Below are positions 14,758-23,587 of a stretch of 64,000 bases of DNA, piece by piece (position 1 is the first letter of the stretch; each line of letters starts with the position of its first letter). A model generated the notes under the pieces. That model saw only the letters and a program-made list of their open reading frames with translations, was not told the origin of the DNA and made no database searches. Both the position numbers and the translations under genes were made by a program. Source of the stretch: Streptomyces nigrescens (lineage in GTDB: Bacteria > Actinomycetota > Actinomycetes > Streptomycetales > Streptomycetaceae); the NCBI GenBank assembly GCA_024349765.1, contig AP026073.1:310001-374000 (forward strand), read 5' to 3'.

Positions 14758-16422
14758 ATGTCGGGACCGCGACCCGTGCGGGCACCGCGCGGTACGGAGC
14801 TGAGTGCTCGGGGATGGCAGCAGGAAGCCGCGCTGCGCATGCTGCAGAACAACCTCGATCCGGAGGTGGCCGAACACCCGGACCAGCTCGTCGTCTACGG
14901 CGGCACCGGCAAGGCCGCCCGTGACTGGCGCTCCTTCGACGCGATGGTGCGCACCCTCACCACGCTCAAGCAGGACGAGACGATGCTCGTCCAGTCCGGC
15001 AAGCCGGTCGGCGTGATGCAGACGCACGAGTGGGCGCCGCGGGTGCTCATCGCCAACTCCAACCTCGTCGGCGACTGGGCCAACTGGGAGGAGTTCCGCC
15101 GCCTGGAGGCCCTCGGCCTGACCATGTACGGCCAGATGACCGCCGGTTCGTGGATCTACATCGGCACCCAGGGCATCCTCCAGGGCACCTACGAGACGTT
15201 CGCCGCCGTCGCGGCGAAGAAGTTCGGCGGCACCCTCGCCGGGACGATCACCCTCACCGCCGGCCTCGGCGGCATGGGCGGCGCCCAGCCGCTCGCCGTC
15301 ACCATGAACGACGGCGTCGCCATCTGCATCGACTGCGACCCGCGCGCCATCGAACGCCGGATCGAGCACCGCTACCTCGACGTCAAGGCCGACAACCTGC
15401 AGCACGCCATGCAGCTCGCCGTCGAGGCCCGCGACGCCCGCAAGCCGCTCTCCATCGGCCTGCTCGGCAACGCCGCCGACCTGCTCCCGCAGATGCTCGC
15501 CGAGGGCGCCCCGATCGACATCGTGACGGACCAGACCTCCGCCCACGACCCGCTGGCCTACCTGCCGACCGGCGTCGACTTCGACGACATGGCCGCCTAC
15601 GCCGCCAAGGACCCGGCGGGCTTCACCACCCGCGCCCGCGAGTCGATGGCCCGGCACGTCGAGGCCATGGTCGGCTTCATGGACGCCGGCGCCGAGGTCT
15701 TCGACTACGGCAACTCCATCCGCGGCGAGGCCCAACTCGCCGGCTACGAGCGGGCCTTCGCCTTCCCCGGCTTCGTCCCCGCCTACATCCGGCCGCTGTT
15801 CGCCGAGGGCAAGGGGCCGTTCCGCTGGGCCGCGCTGTCCGGTGACGCCCAGGACATCGCCGCCACCGACAAGGCGATCCTCGACCTCTTCCCGGAGAAC
15901 GAGTCGCTCGCCCGGTGGATCAAGATGGCCGGCGAGCGGGTCCACTTCCAGGGCCTGCCCGCCCGGATCTGCTGGCTCGGCTACGGCGAACGCGACAAGG
16001 CCGGCGAGCGGTTCAACGAGATGGTCGCCGACGGCACCCTGCGCGCCCCGCTGGCCATCGGCCGCGACCACCTCGACTGCGGCTCCGTCGCCTCCCCCTA
16101 CCGCGAGACCGAGGCCATGAAGGACGGCTCGGACGCGATCGCCGACTGGCCGCTGCTCAACGCCATGGTCAACGTCGCCTCCGGCGCCTCCTGGGTCTCG
16201 CTCCACCACGGCGGCGGCGTCGGCATGGGCCGCTCGATCCACGCCGGACAGGTCACCGTCGCCGACGGCACCCCGCTGGCCGGCGAGAAGATCCGCCGGG
16301 TCCTCACCAACGACCCCGGCATGGGCGTCATCCGCCACGTCGACGCCGGCTACGAGCGCGCCGACGAGGTGGCCGCCGAGCGCGGCGTCCGGATCCCGAT
16401 GCGCGAGGGCGAGGGCGCGTGA
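14758..16422 (+). CDS. hutU: Urocanate hydratase
   Basis: 554 residues from ATG 14758, preceded by GGGAGGC. Urocanase hallmarks are [11 protein letters not shown] near the N-terminus, the NAD-binding [18 protein letters not shown], and a C-terminal [15 protein letters not shown] with the catalytic-region Cys, then [18 protein letters not shown]. It hydrates urocanate to 4-imidazolone-5-propionate in histidine degradation, using tightly bound NAD+. It is the first gene of the hut operon, and the downstream M20 gene overlaps its stop (GTGA). Confidence 0.96.
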   Translation: MSGPRPVRAPRGTELSARGWQQEAALRMLQNNLDPEVAEHPDQLVVYGGTGKAARDWRSFDAMVRTLTTLKQDETMLVQSGKPVGVMQTHEWAPRVLIANSNLVGDWANWEEFRRLEALGLTMYGQMTAGSWIYIGTQGILQGTYETFAAVAAKKFGGTLAGTITLTAGLGGMGGAQPLAVTMNDGVAICIDCDPRAIERRIEHRYLDVKADNLQHAMQLAVEARDARKPLSIGLLGNAADLLPQMLAEGAPIDIVTDQTSAHDPLAYLPTGVDFDDMAAYAAKDPAGFTTRARESMARHVEAMVGFMDAGAEVFDYGNSIRGEAQLAGYERAFAFPGFVPAYIRPLFAEGKGPFRWAALSGDAQDIAATDKAILDLFPENESLARWIKMAGERVHFQGLPARICWLGYGERDKAGERFNEMVADGTLRAPLAIGRDHLDCGSVASPYRETEAMKDGSDAIADWPLLNAMVNVASGASWVSLHHGGGVGMGRSIHAGQVTVADGTPLAGEKIRRVLTNDPGMGVIRHVDAGYERADEVAAERGVRIPMREGEGA

Positions 16423-17657
16423 CCGCCTCGTTCCACGAGATGTGGCAGGAGTTGCGGCCGCTCGGCCGCAACTCCGCCACCGGGGGATACCGCCGCTACG
16501 CCTGGACCGCCGCGGACGCCGACTGCCGCGCGTGGTTCCGGGCGCAGGCCGAGGCCCGCGGCCTCGCCTACGAACTCGACCGCAACGGCAACCAGTGGGC
16601 CTGGCTCGGCGCCACCGGCCACCAGGACGTGGCCCCCGGCGAGGCCGTCGTCACCGGCTCCCACCTGGACTCCGTGCCGGACGGCGGCGCCTTCGACGGC
16701 CCCCTCGGCGTCGTCTCCTCCTTCGCCGCGCTCGACGAACTCCGCCGCCGGGGCGCCGACCCCGCGAAGCCGCTGGCGATCGTCAACTTCGGCGACGAGG
16801 AGGGCGCCCGCTTCGGCCTGGCCTGCGTCGGCTCCCGGCTCACCGCCGGCGCCCTGACCCCCGAGGCCGCGCACGAGCTGCGCGACGCCGACGGCATCTC
16901 GCTGCCGCAGGCCATGGAGCGCGCCGGATACGACCCCGACGCCATCGGCCCGGACCCCGAACGGCTCGCCGCGATCGGCGCGTTCGTCGAGCTCCACGTC
17001 GAGCAGGGCCGCGCCCTCGACCTGTCCGGCGACCCGGTCGGCGTCGCCTCCGCCATCTGGCCGCACGGCCGCTGGCGGTTCGACTTCCACGGCGAGGCCA
17101 ACCACGCCGGCACCACGCGCCTGGAGGACCGGCGCGACCCGATGCTCAGCTACGCCGCGACCGTCCTCGCCGCCCGGGAACAGGCCCGGCTGGCCGGCGC
17201 CCTGGCCACCTTCGGGAAGATCAGCGTGGAGCCGAACGGCGTCAACGCCATCCCCTCGCTCGTCCGCGGCTGGCTGGACTCCCGCGCCCCCGACCAGGAC
17301 ACCCTGGACACCGTGATCCACGGCATCGAGCAGGCCGCCGCCGAACGCGCCGCACGCGACGGGGTCGACCTGACCGTCGTCCGCGAATCCTTCACCCCGG
17401 TCGTGGAGTTCGAGCACGCCCTGCGGGACGAGCTGAGCGCCCTCCTGGGCAAGGCGGCGGAGCGCCCGGTACCCGTCCTCGGCACCGGCGCGGGCCATGA
17501 CGCCGGTATTTTGTCCGGAACCGTCCCCACCGCCATGCTGTTCGTGCGCAACCCGACCGGCGTGTCCCACTCGCCCGCCGAAGCGGCGGAGGAGGACGAC
17601 TGCGCCGCCGGGGTCCTCGCACTCGCCGACGTACTGGAGGGGCTGGCGTGCCGCTGA
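16419..17657 (+). CDS. M20-family amidohydrolase in hut operon (allantoate amidohydrolase-like)
   Basis: 412 residues from GTG 16419, overlapping the hutU stop in GTGA. Metal ligands are visible in [19 protein letters not shown], the FGDEEGARF Glu pair, FVELHVEQG and [11 protein letters not shown]. The dimerisation domain contains [15 protein letters not shown]. This matches the allantoate amidohydrolase/N-carbamoyl-amino-acid hydrolase branch of M20. Its place between hutU and hutF, together with the absence of a HutG (formylglutamate amidohydrolase) gene, suggests that it hydrolyses N-formyl-L-glutamate. That role is inference. Confidence 0.88.
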   Translation: MTASFHEMWQELRPLGRNSATGGYRRYAWTAADADCRAWFRAQAEARGLAYELDRNGNQWAWLGATGHQDVAPGEAVVTGSHLDSVPDGGAFDGPLGVVSSFAALDELRRRGADPAKPLAIVNFGDEEGARFGLACVGSRLTAGALTPEAAHELRDADGISLPQAMERAGYDPDAIGPDPERLAAIGAFVELHVEQGRALDLSGDPVGVASAIWPHGRWRFDFHGEANHAGTTRLEDRRDPMLSYAATVLAAREQARLAGALATFGKISVEPNGVNAIPSLVRGWLDSRAPDQDTLDTVIHGIEQAAAERAARDGVDLTVVRESFTPVVEFEHALRDELSALLGKAAERPVPVLGTGAGHDAGILSGTVPTAMLFVRNPTGVSHSPAEAAEEDDCAAGVLALADVLEGLACR

Positions 17658-19006
17658 CCACGCAGGCAACACCGACGACGTACTGGCTCGAACACGCCTG
17701 GCTCGGCAGCCACGTCGAGCCGGGCGTGACCCTGCAGACCGCGGACGGCCGGATCACGGCCGTCCGCACCGGGGACGCCACCCCGCCGCCCGGCGCCACC
17801 GTCCTGCGCGGCCTGACGCTGCCCGGCCTGGCCAACGCCCACAGCCACGCCTTCCACCGCGCGCTGCGCGGCACCGTCCAGGTCGGCAGCGGCACCTTCT
17901 GGACCTGGCGCGAGATCATGTACGCCGTCGCCGACCGGCTCACCCCGGACAGCTACTACGCCCTCGCCCGCGCCGTCTACGCCGAGATGGCGCTGGCCGG
18001 CATCACCTGCGTCGGCGAATTCCACTACCTCCACCACGCGCCCGGCGGCACCCGCTACGACGACCCCAACGCGATGGGCGGGGCGCTGATCGCGGCCGCC
18101 GCGGACGCCGGCATCCGCATCACCCTGCTCGACACCGCCTACCTCTCGTCCGGCTTCGGCGCCCCGCCCGACCGGCACCAGCTGCGCTTCTCCGACGGCA
18201 CCGCGGACCGCTGGGCGCAGCGCGCCGACGCGCTCAAGGAGGACCGCGAGCACGTCCGCGTCGGCGCCGCCATCCACTCCGTACGCGCCGTGCCCGCCGG
18301 GCAGCTCGGCACCGTCGCGGAGTGGGCCCGCGAACGGCAGGCACCCCTGCACGTCCACCTCTCCGAGCAGACCGCCGAGAACGACGCCTGCCGCGAGGCC
18401 CACGGCCGCACCCCCACCCAACTGCTCGCCGACCACGGCGCGCTGGGCCGGCGCACCACGGCCGTGCACGCCACGCACCTCACCGACCAGGACATCGCCC
18501 TGCTCGGCGGCTCCACCACCGGCGTGTGCATGTGCCCCACCACCGAGCGCGACCTCGCCGACGGCATCGGCCCGGCCGCCCGCCTCCAGGGCGCCGGCAG
18601 CCCGCTGTCCCTCGGCAGCGACAGCCACGCCGTCATCGACCTGCTCGAAGAGGCCCGCGCCATGGAGCTCGACGAGCGGCTGCGCACCCGCACCCGCGGG
18701 CACTGGACCGCCGCCGCCCTGCTGCGCGCCGCCACCGCCGACGGCCATGCCGCCCTCGGCTGGGACGACGCCGGCACCCTGGAGACCGGCGCGCTCGCCG
18801 ACCTCACCACGATCGCACTGGACTCCGTACGCACCGCCGGACCACTGCCCCGGCTGGCCGCCGAAACGGCAGTATTCGCCGCCTCCGCGGCGGACGTGCG
18901 ACACACCATCGTCGGCGGGCGGCAGATCGTCCGGGACGGTGTGCACACTCTTGTCCCCGACGTGCCCACAGCCCTCGCCGAATCCATCGCCGCCGTACGC
19001 GGCTGA
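17648..19006 (+). CDS. hutF: Formimidoylglutamate deiminase
   Basis: 452 residues from GTG 17648, overlapping the previous gene by 10 bp. The amidohydrolase barrel has the metal site in [20 protein letters not shown], later [25 protein letters not shown] and [16 protein letters not shown]. This matches HutF, which deiminates N-formimino-L-glutamate to N-formyl-L-glutamate. The pathway branch here therefore runs through formylglutamate rather than direct HutG formiminoglutamase. It is co-transcribed with hutU, the M20 hydrolase and hutI. Confidence 0.93.
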   Translation: MPLTTQATPTTYWLEHAWLGSHVEPGVTLQTADGRITAVRTGDATPPPGATVLRGLTLPGLANAHSHAFHRALRGTVQVGSGTFWTWREIMYAVADRLTPDSYYALARAVYAEMALAGITCVGEFHYLHHAPGGTRYDDPNAMGGALIAAAADAGIRITLLDTAYLSSGFGAPPDRHQLRFSDGTADRWAQRADALKEDREHVRVGAAIHSVRAVPAGQLGTVAEWARERQAPLHVHLSEQTAENDACREAHGRTPTQLLADHGALGRRTTAVHATHLTDQDIALLGGSTTGVCMCPTTERDLADGIGPAARLQGAGSPLSLGSDSHAVIDLLEEARAMELDERLRTRTRGHWTAAALLRAATADGHAALGWDDAGTLETGALADLTTIALDSVRTAGPLPRLAAETAVFAASAADVRHTIVGGRQIVRDGVHTLVPDVPTALAESIAAVRG

Positions 19007-19023
19007 AGGAGAACACCCCCGCG

Positions 19024-20205
19024 ATGACGACGACCTCCGCGCCGACCACCGCCATCACCCACATCGCCCAGCTCGTCACCAACGACCCCTCCCTCGGTGA
19101 AGGCCCCCTCGGTCTGATCCAGGACGCCGCGGTCGTCATCGACGGCGACCGCATCGCCTGGGTCGGTGCCTCCAGCAAAGCACCCGCCACTGACAACGCC
19201 GTCGACGCCGCCGGCCGGGCCGGCATCCCCGGCTTCGTCGACTCCCACTCCCACCTCGTCTTCGCCGGCGACCGCACCGAGGAGTTCAACGCCCGGATGT
19301 CCGGGCGCCCTTACTCCGCCGGCGGCATCCGCACCACCGTCGCCGCCACCCGTGCCGCCACCGACGGGGAACTGGAGGCCAACCTCACCCGCCACCTCGC
19401 CGAGGCCCTCCGCCAGGGCACGACCACGTTCGAGACCAAGTCCGGCTACGGCCTGACCGTCGAGGACGAGGCCCGGGCGCTGCGCATCGCCGCCGCGCAC
19501 ACCGACGAGGTCACCTTCCTCGGCGCCCACATCGTCTCCCCCGACTACGCGGACGACCCGGCCGGCTACGTCGACCTGGTCACCGGCCCGATGCTGGACG
19601 CCTGCGCCCCGCACGCCCGCTGGATCGACGTCTTCTGCGAGAAGGGCGCCTTCGACGGCGACCAGGCCCGCGCGATCCTCACCGCCGGCAAGGCCCGGGG
19701 CCTCGCGCCGCGGGTGCACGCCAACCAGCTCGGCCACGGCCCCGGCGTGCAGATCGCGGTCGAGCTCGGCGCCGCCTCCGCCGACCACTGCACCCACCTC
19801 AGCCCCGCGGACATCGACGCCCTCGCCCAGTCCGACACCGTCGCCACGCTGCTGCCCGGCGCCGAGTTCTCCACCCGCGCCGCGTGGCCCGACGCCCGTC
19901 CGCTGCTCGACGCCGGCGCCACCGTCGCGCTGTCCACCGACTGCAACCCCGGGTCGTCCTTCACCAGTTCCATGCCGTTCTGCATCGCCCTGGCCGTCCG
20001 CGACATGGGCATGACCCCCGACGAGGCGCTCTGGTCGGCCACCGCGGGCGGCGCCCGCGCGCTGCGCCGCACCGACGTCGGCCGCATCACCCCCGGCGCC
20101 CGCGCCGACCTGGCCCTCCTGGACGCGCCCAGCCATGTCCACCTCGCCTACCGCCCGGGCGTCCCGCTCGTCTCGGCGGTGTGGCACAAGGGAGTTCTGG
20201 TCTGA
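19024..20205 (+). CDS. hutI: Imidazolonepropionase
   Basis: 393 residues from ATG 19024, preceded by AAGGAG. Metal-dependent amidohydrolase motifs are [48 protein letters not shown] and [15 protein letters not shown]. It opens the imidazolone ring to N-formimino-L-glutamate, between HutU and HutF. It is the last gene of the operon, 17 bp after hutF, and is followed by a strong hairpin. Confidence 0.95.
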   Translation: MTTTSAPTTAITHIAQLVTNDPSLGEGPLGLIQDAAVVIDGDRIAWVGASSKAPATDNAVDAAGRAGIPGFVDSHSHLVFAGDRTEEFNARMSGRPYSAGGIRTTVAATRAATDGELEANLTRHLAEALRQGTTTFETKSGYGLTVEDEARALRIAAAHTDEVTFLGAHIVSPDYADDPAGYVDLVTGPMLDACAPHARWIDVFCEKGAFDGDQARAILTAGKARGLAPRVHANQLGHGPGVQIAVELGAASADHCTHLSPADIDALAQSDTVATLLPGAEFSTRAAWPDARPLLDAGATVALSTDCNPGSSFTSSMPFCIALAVRDMGMTPDEALWSATAGGARALRRTDVGRITPGARADLALLDAPSHVHLAYRPGVPLVSAVWHKGVLV

Positions 20206-20234
20206 CGCCGCCCGGCCCCGGACGGCCGACAGAC

Positions 20235-20280
20235 GCGGAGGAGGGCCCGTCCCGGTACCCCGGGGCGGGCCCTCCTCCGC
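20235..20280. terminator. Bidirectional hairpin between hutI and sigma factor gene
   Basis: Perfect 15-bp stem GCGGAGGAGGGCCCG (20235-20249) and CGGGCCCTCCTCCGC (20266-20280) with a 16-nt loop, placed between the convergent hutI and sigma-factor stop codons. Confidence 0.8.
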
Positions 20281-20325
20281 GCGGGCGGTGCCGGCCGCGC
20301 GGACCGGCAGGGGCGACCGCGGTCC

Positions 20326-21264
20326 TCACTCCTCGACCATCAGCCCCTTGCGGAGCCGGCCGAGCGTGCGGGAGAGCAGACGGGAGACGTGCATCTGGGA
20401 GATGCCCAGCTCCTCGCCGATCTCGGACTGCGTCATGTTCGCCACGAAGCGCAGGGACAGGATCTTCCGGTCGCGCGGCGGGAGTTCGGCGATCAGCGGC
20501 TTCAACGACTCGACGTACTCGATGCCTTCGAGTCCGTGGTCCTCGTAGCCGATCCGGTCCGCCAGCGCGCCTTCGCTGTCGTCCTCCTCGGGCTGGGCGT
20601 CCAGCGAGCTCGCGGTGTACGCGTTGCTCGCGGCCATCCCCTCGACGACCTCGTCATTGGTGATGCCGAGGCGTTCGGCGAGTTCGTGCACCGTGGGGGC
20701 GCGGTCCAGCTTCTGCGCGAGTTCGTCGCCCGCCTTGGCGAGGTCCAGACGCAGTTCCTGCAGACGCCTCGGGACGCGCACCGACCAGCTGGTGTCGCGG
20801 AAGAAGCGCTTGATCTCGCCGACGATGGTCGGCATCGCGAACGTCGGGAACTCCACCCCGCGGCTGAGTTCGAAGCGGTCTATCGCCTTGATCAGGCCGA
20901 TCGTGCCGACCTGGACGATGTCCTCCATCGGCTCGCTGCGGGAGCGGAAGCGGGAGGCCGCGAACTTCACCAGGGCGAGGTTGAGCTCGACCAGGGTGTT
21001 GCGGACGTAAGCGAATTCGTGGGTGCCTTCCTCGAGCGATTCGAGCCGCTCGAAGAGGGTCTTGGACAGAGCCCTCGCGTCCACCGGACCCACCTCGTCG
21101 AACGGCGGGATCTCGGGCAGATCGTCGATCTCGGGAAAAACCGCCGGATCGGATTCGGCAGCGATCGACTGGGAAGGGATGTGCCCGGTCGGGTCGGACG
21201 GGGATGTCGACGATGCGGACTGCCGGGTGTCGTCGGTACGCAGTTCGTCGAGCCGGGGTGACAT
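20326..21264 (-). CDS. SigB/SigF/SigG-type RNA polymerase sigma factor
   Basis: 312 residues from ATG 21264, preceded by GGAGGAG. An acidic N-terminal extension of about 70 residues precedes region 2 (VQVGTIGLIKAIDRFELSRG, then FPTFAMPTIVGEIKRFFRD), region 3, and region 4 with the HTH MTQSEIGEELGISQMHVSRL. This is the stress and differentiation group of Streptomyces sigma factors. A STAS antagonist and a HATPase anti-sigma-like gene lie divergently upstream, so partner switching is likely. The setting recalls sigI-arsI-prsI of S. coelicolor, also next to hut genes (from memory), but the orientation differs and I do not assign the symbol. Confidence 0.92.
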   Translation of the reverse strand: MSPRLDELRTDDTRQSASSTSPSDPTGHIPSQSIAAESDPAVFPEIDDLPEIPPFDEVGPVDARALSKTLFERLESLEEGTHEFAYVRNTLVELNLALVKFAASRFRSRSEPMEDIVQVGTIGLIKAIDRFELSRGVEFPTFAMPTIVGEIKRFFRDTSWSVRVPRRLQELRLDLAKAGDELAQKLDRAPTVHELAERLGITNDEVVEGMAASNAYTASSLDAQPEEDDSEGALADRIGYEDHGLEGIEYVESLKPLIAELPPRDRKILSLRFVANMTQSEIGEELGISQMHVSRLLSRTLGRLRKGLMVEE

Positions 21265-21378
21265 GGTCTCCTCCATCGTTCTCGGCATATGGCTGCCGAT
21301 GCCTCTACGTGAAGCCTTCGGTGTGCGGCGCCTCCAAAGCCGGCCGTTGCGAATGTGTTCTTCTACGCCTACCTGTCT

Positions 21379-21428
21379 TTGCCGGAAGATGGCAAGTAAG
21401 CGTTGTCCGTATATTGGGCAATATGCGG
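21379..21428. promoter_or_regulatory. AT-richer control region with inverted repeats before the STAS gene
   Basis: Inside the 262-bp gap between the sigma gene and the antagonist gene. CCGTATATT-GGGC-AATATGCGG (21407-21428) is a near-perfect palindrome of low GC content, preceded at about 21380 by TTGCC-GGAAGA-TGGCAA. It is a probable promoter/operator for one or both divergent genes. Confidence 0.45.
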
Positions 21429-21526
21429 ATTGTTCGGCTACCGGCGCGCGTCAGGAAGGCGTAGGGTTCGACGAGCGCAGTCGCAAGCAATCCAGCCGTC
21501 TAGACAGCAAAAGGGGTGCGCTTCGC

Positions 21527-21895
21527 ATGGACCGCGGGACGGTCGGCAGTGCAAGCCGGGGCCGGCTTCACGTCGAGATCCGCCATCACGGCGCAAGCGC
21601 TGTCGTGACGGTCACAGGTGAGCTCGATCACCACACCGCGGATCTCTTGCGGGAATCACTCGAAGGCTGTGTGGACGACGGTTACGCACGCCTGGTGGTC
21701 GACTGCTCACAGCTCGAATTCATGGACTCCACCGGCCTCAACGTACTGCTCGGCGCGCGCCTGAAGGCGGAGGCCGAGGGGGGCGGGGTCCATCTGGCCG
21801 GGATGCAACCGGTGGTCGCCCGGGTATTCGAGATCACCGGCGCTGAGGCAGTCTTCACGGTGCACGATTCCGTCGACGCGGCCCTGGCCGAGTGA
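21527..21895 (+). CDS. STAS-domain anti-sigma factor antagonist
   Basis: 122 residues from ATG 21527, preceded by AAGGGG. The single STAS domain includes VTVTGELDHHTADLLRESL and the phosphorylatable-serine motif FMDSTGLNVLLGA. When unphosphorylated, such SpoIIAA/RsbV proteins bind their anti-sigma kinase and release the sigma factor. It stands between a divergent sigma-factor gene and the HATPase gene, consistent with one partner-switching circuit. Confidence 0.92.
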   Translation: MDRGTVGSASRGRLHVEIRHHGASAVVTVTGELDHHTADLLRESLEGCVDDGYARLVVDCSQLEFMDSTGLNVLLGARLKAEAEGGGVHLAGMQPVVARVFEITGAEAVFTVHDSVDAALAE

Positions 21896-22068
21896 CCTGA
21901 CGACGGTGTCCGGAACGATCTGTTCCGGGCGCGTAGTCCGTGTCACAACTTCCGTACCCAAGAAGTGGGTGTTCTCACGGTCCGGTCGGGCAGGAGACAT
22001 CTGAATCCGTTGCAAGCAGTCCGCTATCTGTTCTCCGTGAATAGGCGAATCGGTGAGGTGAAGCGCTG

Positions 22069-22572
22069 ATGAGCACCACCCGGCCGTACCCGCCGGGCGA
22101 TCTCGGCCCGGAGCCGGGCGGCGCCGGTGCTTCCGCCGCCGTTCCGTCCGCCGCCATGCCGGCGGGCCAGATCCGCCGGCTGCGCCTGGCGGGCACCCGG
22201 GGCGCCGTGGCACGTGGCCGTGATTTCGCCCGGCAGGCCCTGCACGACTGGGGCTGGCTGCCGGCCGCCAACGCCGACCAGCGGGCCGCCGCCGAGGACG
22301 TGCTGCTCGTCGTCTCGGAGCTGGTCACCAACGCCTGCCTGCACGCCGAGGGGCCCGAGGAGCTGCGGCTGCGCTGCACCTCCAAGATGCTGCGGCTGGA
22401 GGTCACCGACCTCGGCGCGGGCTCGCCGGCGCCGCGCAGCCCGCACCGCCCCGGCCGCCCCGGCGGCCACGGCATGTTCATCGTGCAGCGGCTCTGCCTG
22501 GACTGGGGCGTGGTGCGCAACCCCGACGGCACGGGCAAGACCGTCTGGGCGGAGCTCGCCGCACCGGCCTGA
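22069..22572 (+). CDS. ATP-binding (HATPase, RsbW-like) anti-sigma regulatory protein
   Basis: 167 residues from ATG 22069. A Pro/Gly/Ala-rich N-terminal region of about 40 residues precedes an HATPase_c fold. The N box is VLLVVSELVTNACLHAEG, the G1 box is EVTDLGAGSPAP, and the G2 region is RPGGHGMFIVQRLCLDWGV. It is a serine kinase-type anti-sigma factor candidate that would bind the neighbouring sigma factor and phosphorylate the STAS protein. It follows the STAS gene by about 170 bp, so it may have its own promoter. Confidence 0.88.
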   Translation: MSTTRPYPPGDLGPEPGGAGASAAVPSAAMPAGQIRRLRLAGTRGAVARGRDFARQALHDWGWLPAANADQRAAAEDVLLVVSELVTNACLHAEGPEELRLRCTSKMLRLEVTDLGAGSPAPRSPHRPGRPGGHGMFIVQRLCLDWGVVRNPDGTGKTVWAELAAPA

Positions 22573-22593
22573 CCGAGGCCACGGCAGAAGAGG

Positions 22594-22617
22594 AGCGCGG
22601 GTCCGCGGGCCCGCGCT
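22594..22617 (+). terminator. Hairpin terminator after the HATPase gene
   Basis: AGCGCGGG (22594-22601) pairs with CCCGCGCT (22610-22617), with an 8-nt loop and TTC following. It lies about 20 bp after the stop. Confidence 0.6.
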
Positions 22618-22804
22618 TTCGCCGTTCCCGGGCCCGTGTTCACCACCGCCGGGCGGCCGGATGTGCCCGCCGGTGCGGCCCCGGACCGATCGGGGCTGTG
22701 CTGTGCCTTCCCTCGGCAAGGTCCCCGGCGTACCTTGAGCGGCCAATCTGATGTGCCGTCAGTAACAGTCGGCGGTGCGCCCACCGGGAGAAGGGGAACG
22801 GACA

Positions 22805-23521
22805 GTGGCCCGCTTCTACGCACAGCACGGCCGGCGACCGCGCCGGGCGGCCGGCCTCGCCGCCGCCGTGGCGATGACGGCGGGGTCCGCGGTGCTGCTC
22901 ACCGCGCCGGCCGCCCACGCCGAGGTCGTCGACGTCAACTACCAGTGCAAGACGCCGATCGGGAACAAGGGCGCGGTCTCGCCGATCGACATCAAGAGCA
23001 CCCCCAGCGGTGGCGCGTACAAACTCGTGATGTCCTTCCAAAAGGGGGTGTCCTCCAGCCCCGTCGAGCTGGGCAAGGGCGCCATGAAGCCGAGTGCGCT
23101 GATCAAGCTGGGCGGCGCGGAGAGCGGTACGGTCCCGGTCGCCGGGCCGCCCAACGACCGGGCGATTCCGGCCAACACCCCCATCAAGATCAGTGACTTG
23201 AGCGGGACGTACACCCCCAAGGCGAGCGGCAAGGTCACCTTCACCGCCGCCACCCTCACCATCAAGGCGCTCGGCACCACGACCACCTGCACCCCCAGCA
23301 ACAACCCCAAGCCCTCGCTCACCCTCGACGTGAAGGGCTCCGGCGGCAGCGGCGGTGCGGCCACCGGCGGCTCCGGCGGCACGGGCGGCTCCTCCGGCGG
23401 ACAACTGCCGCAGACCGGACCGGCCGACTCCGCGGTGGCGCTGGGCACCTTGGGCGGCACGGTGCTGCTGGCCGGCGCGGCCGGGGTGCTCTGGCTGACC
23501 CGCCGTCACCAGCGCGTCTGA
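22805..23521 (+). CDS. Exported protein with LPQTG sortase signal
   Basis: 238 residues from GTG 22805, preceded by GAGAAGGGG. A basic n-region, hydrophobic core and AAHA|EV cleavage site give a Sec or Tat-type signal peptide. The mature domain (about residues 40-175) starts with VNYQCKTPIGNK and contains LGTTTTCTPSNN, giving two conserved Cys. A Gly/Ser linker and the C-terminal sorting signal LPQTG, a hydrophobic span and RRHQR follow, so it is a wall-anchored protein. The domain is homologous to the second domain of the protein at 25615-27069. The molecular function is not recognised. Confidence 0.82.
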   Translation: MARFYAQHGRRPRRAAGLAAAVAMTAGSAVLLTAPAAHAEVVDVNYQCKTPIGNKGAVSPIDIKSTPSGGAYKLVMSFQKGVSSSPVELGKGAMKPSALIKLGGAESGTVPVAGPPNDRAIPANTPIKISDLSGTYTPKASGKVTFTAATLTIKALGTTTTCTPSNNPKPSLTLDVKGSGGSGGAATGGSGGTGGSSGGQLPQTGPADSAVALGTLGGTVLLAGAAGVLWLTRRHQRV

Positions 23522-23587
23522 ACCGCATCCGGACCGCAGCCTCCGCACCACGTGCAGCCTGTGCACCACGAGTACCAGGAGCCGCCG

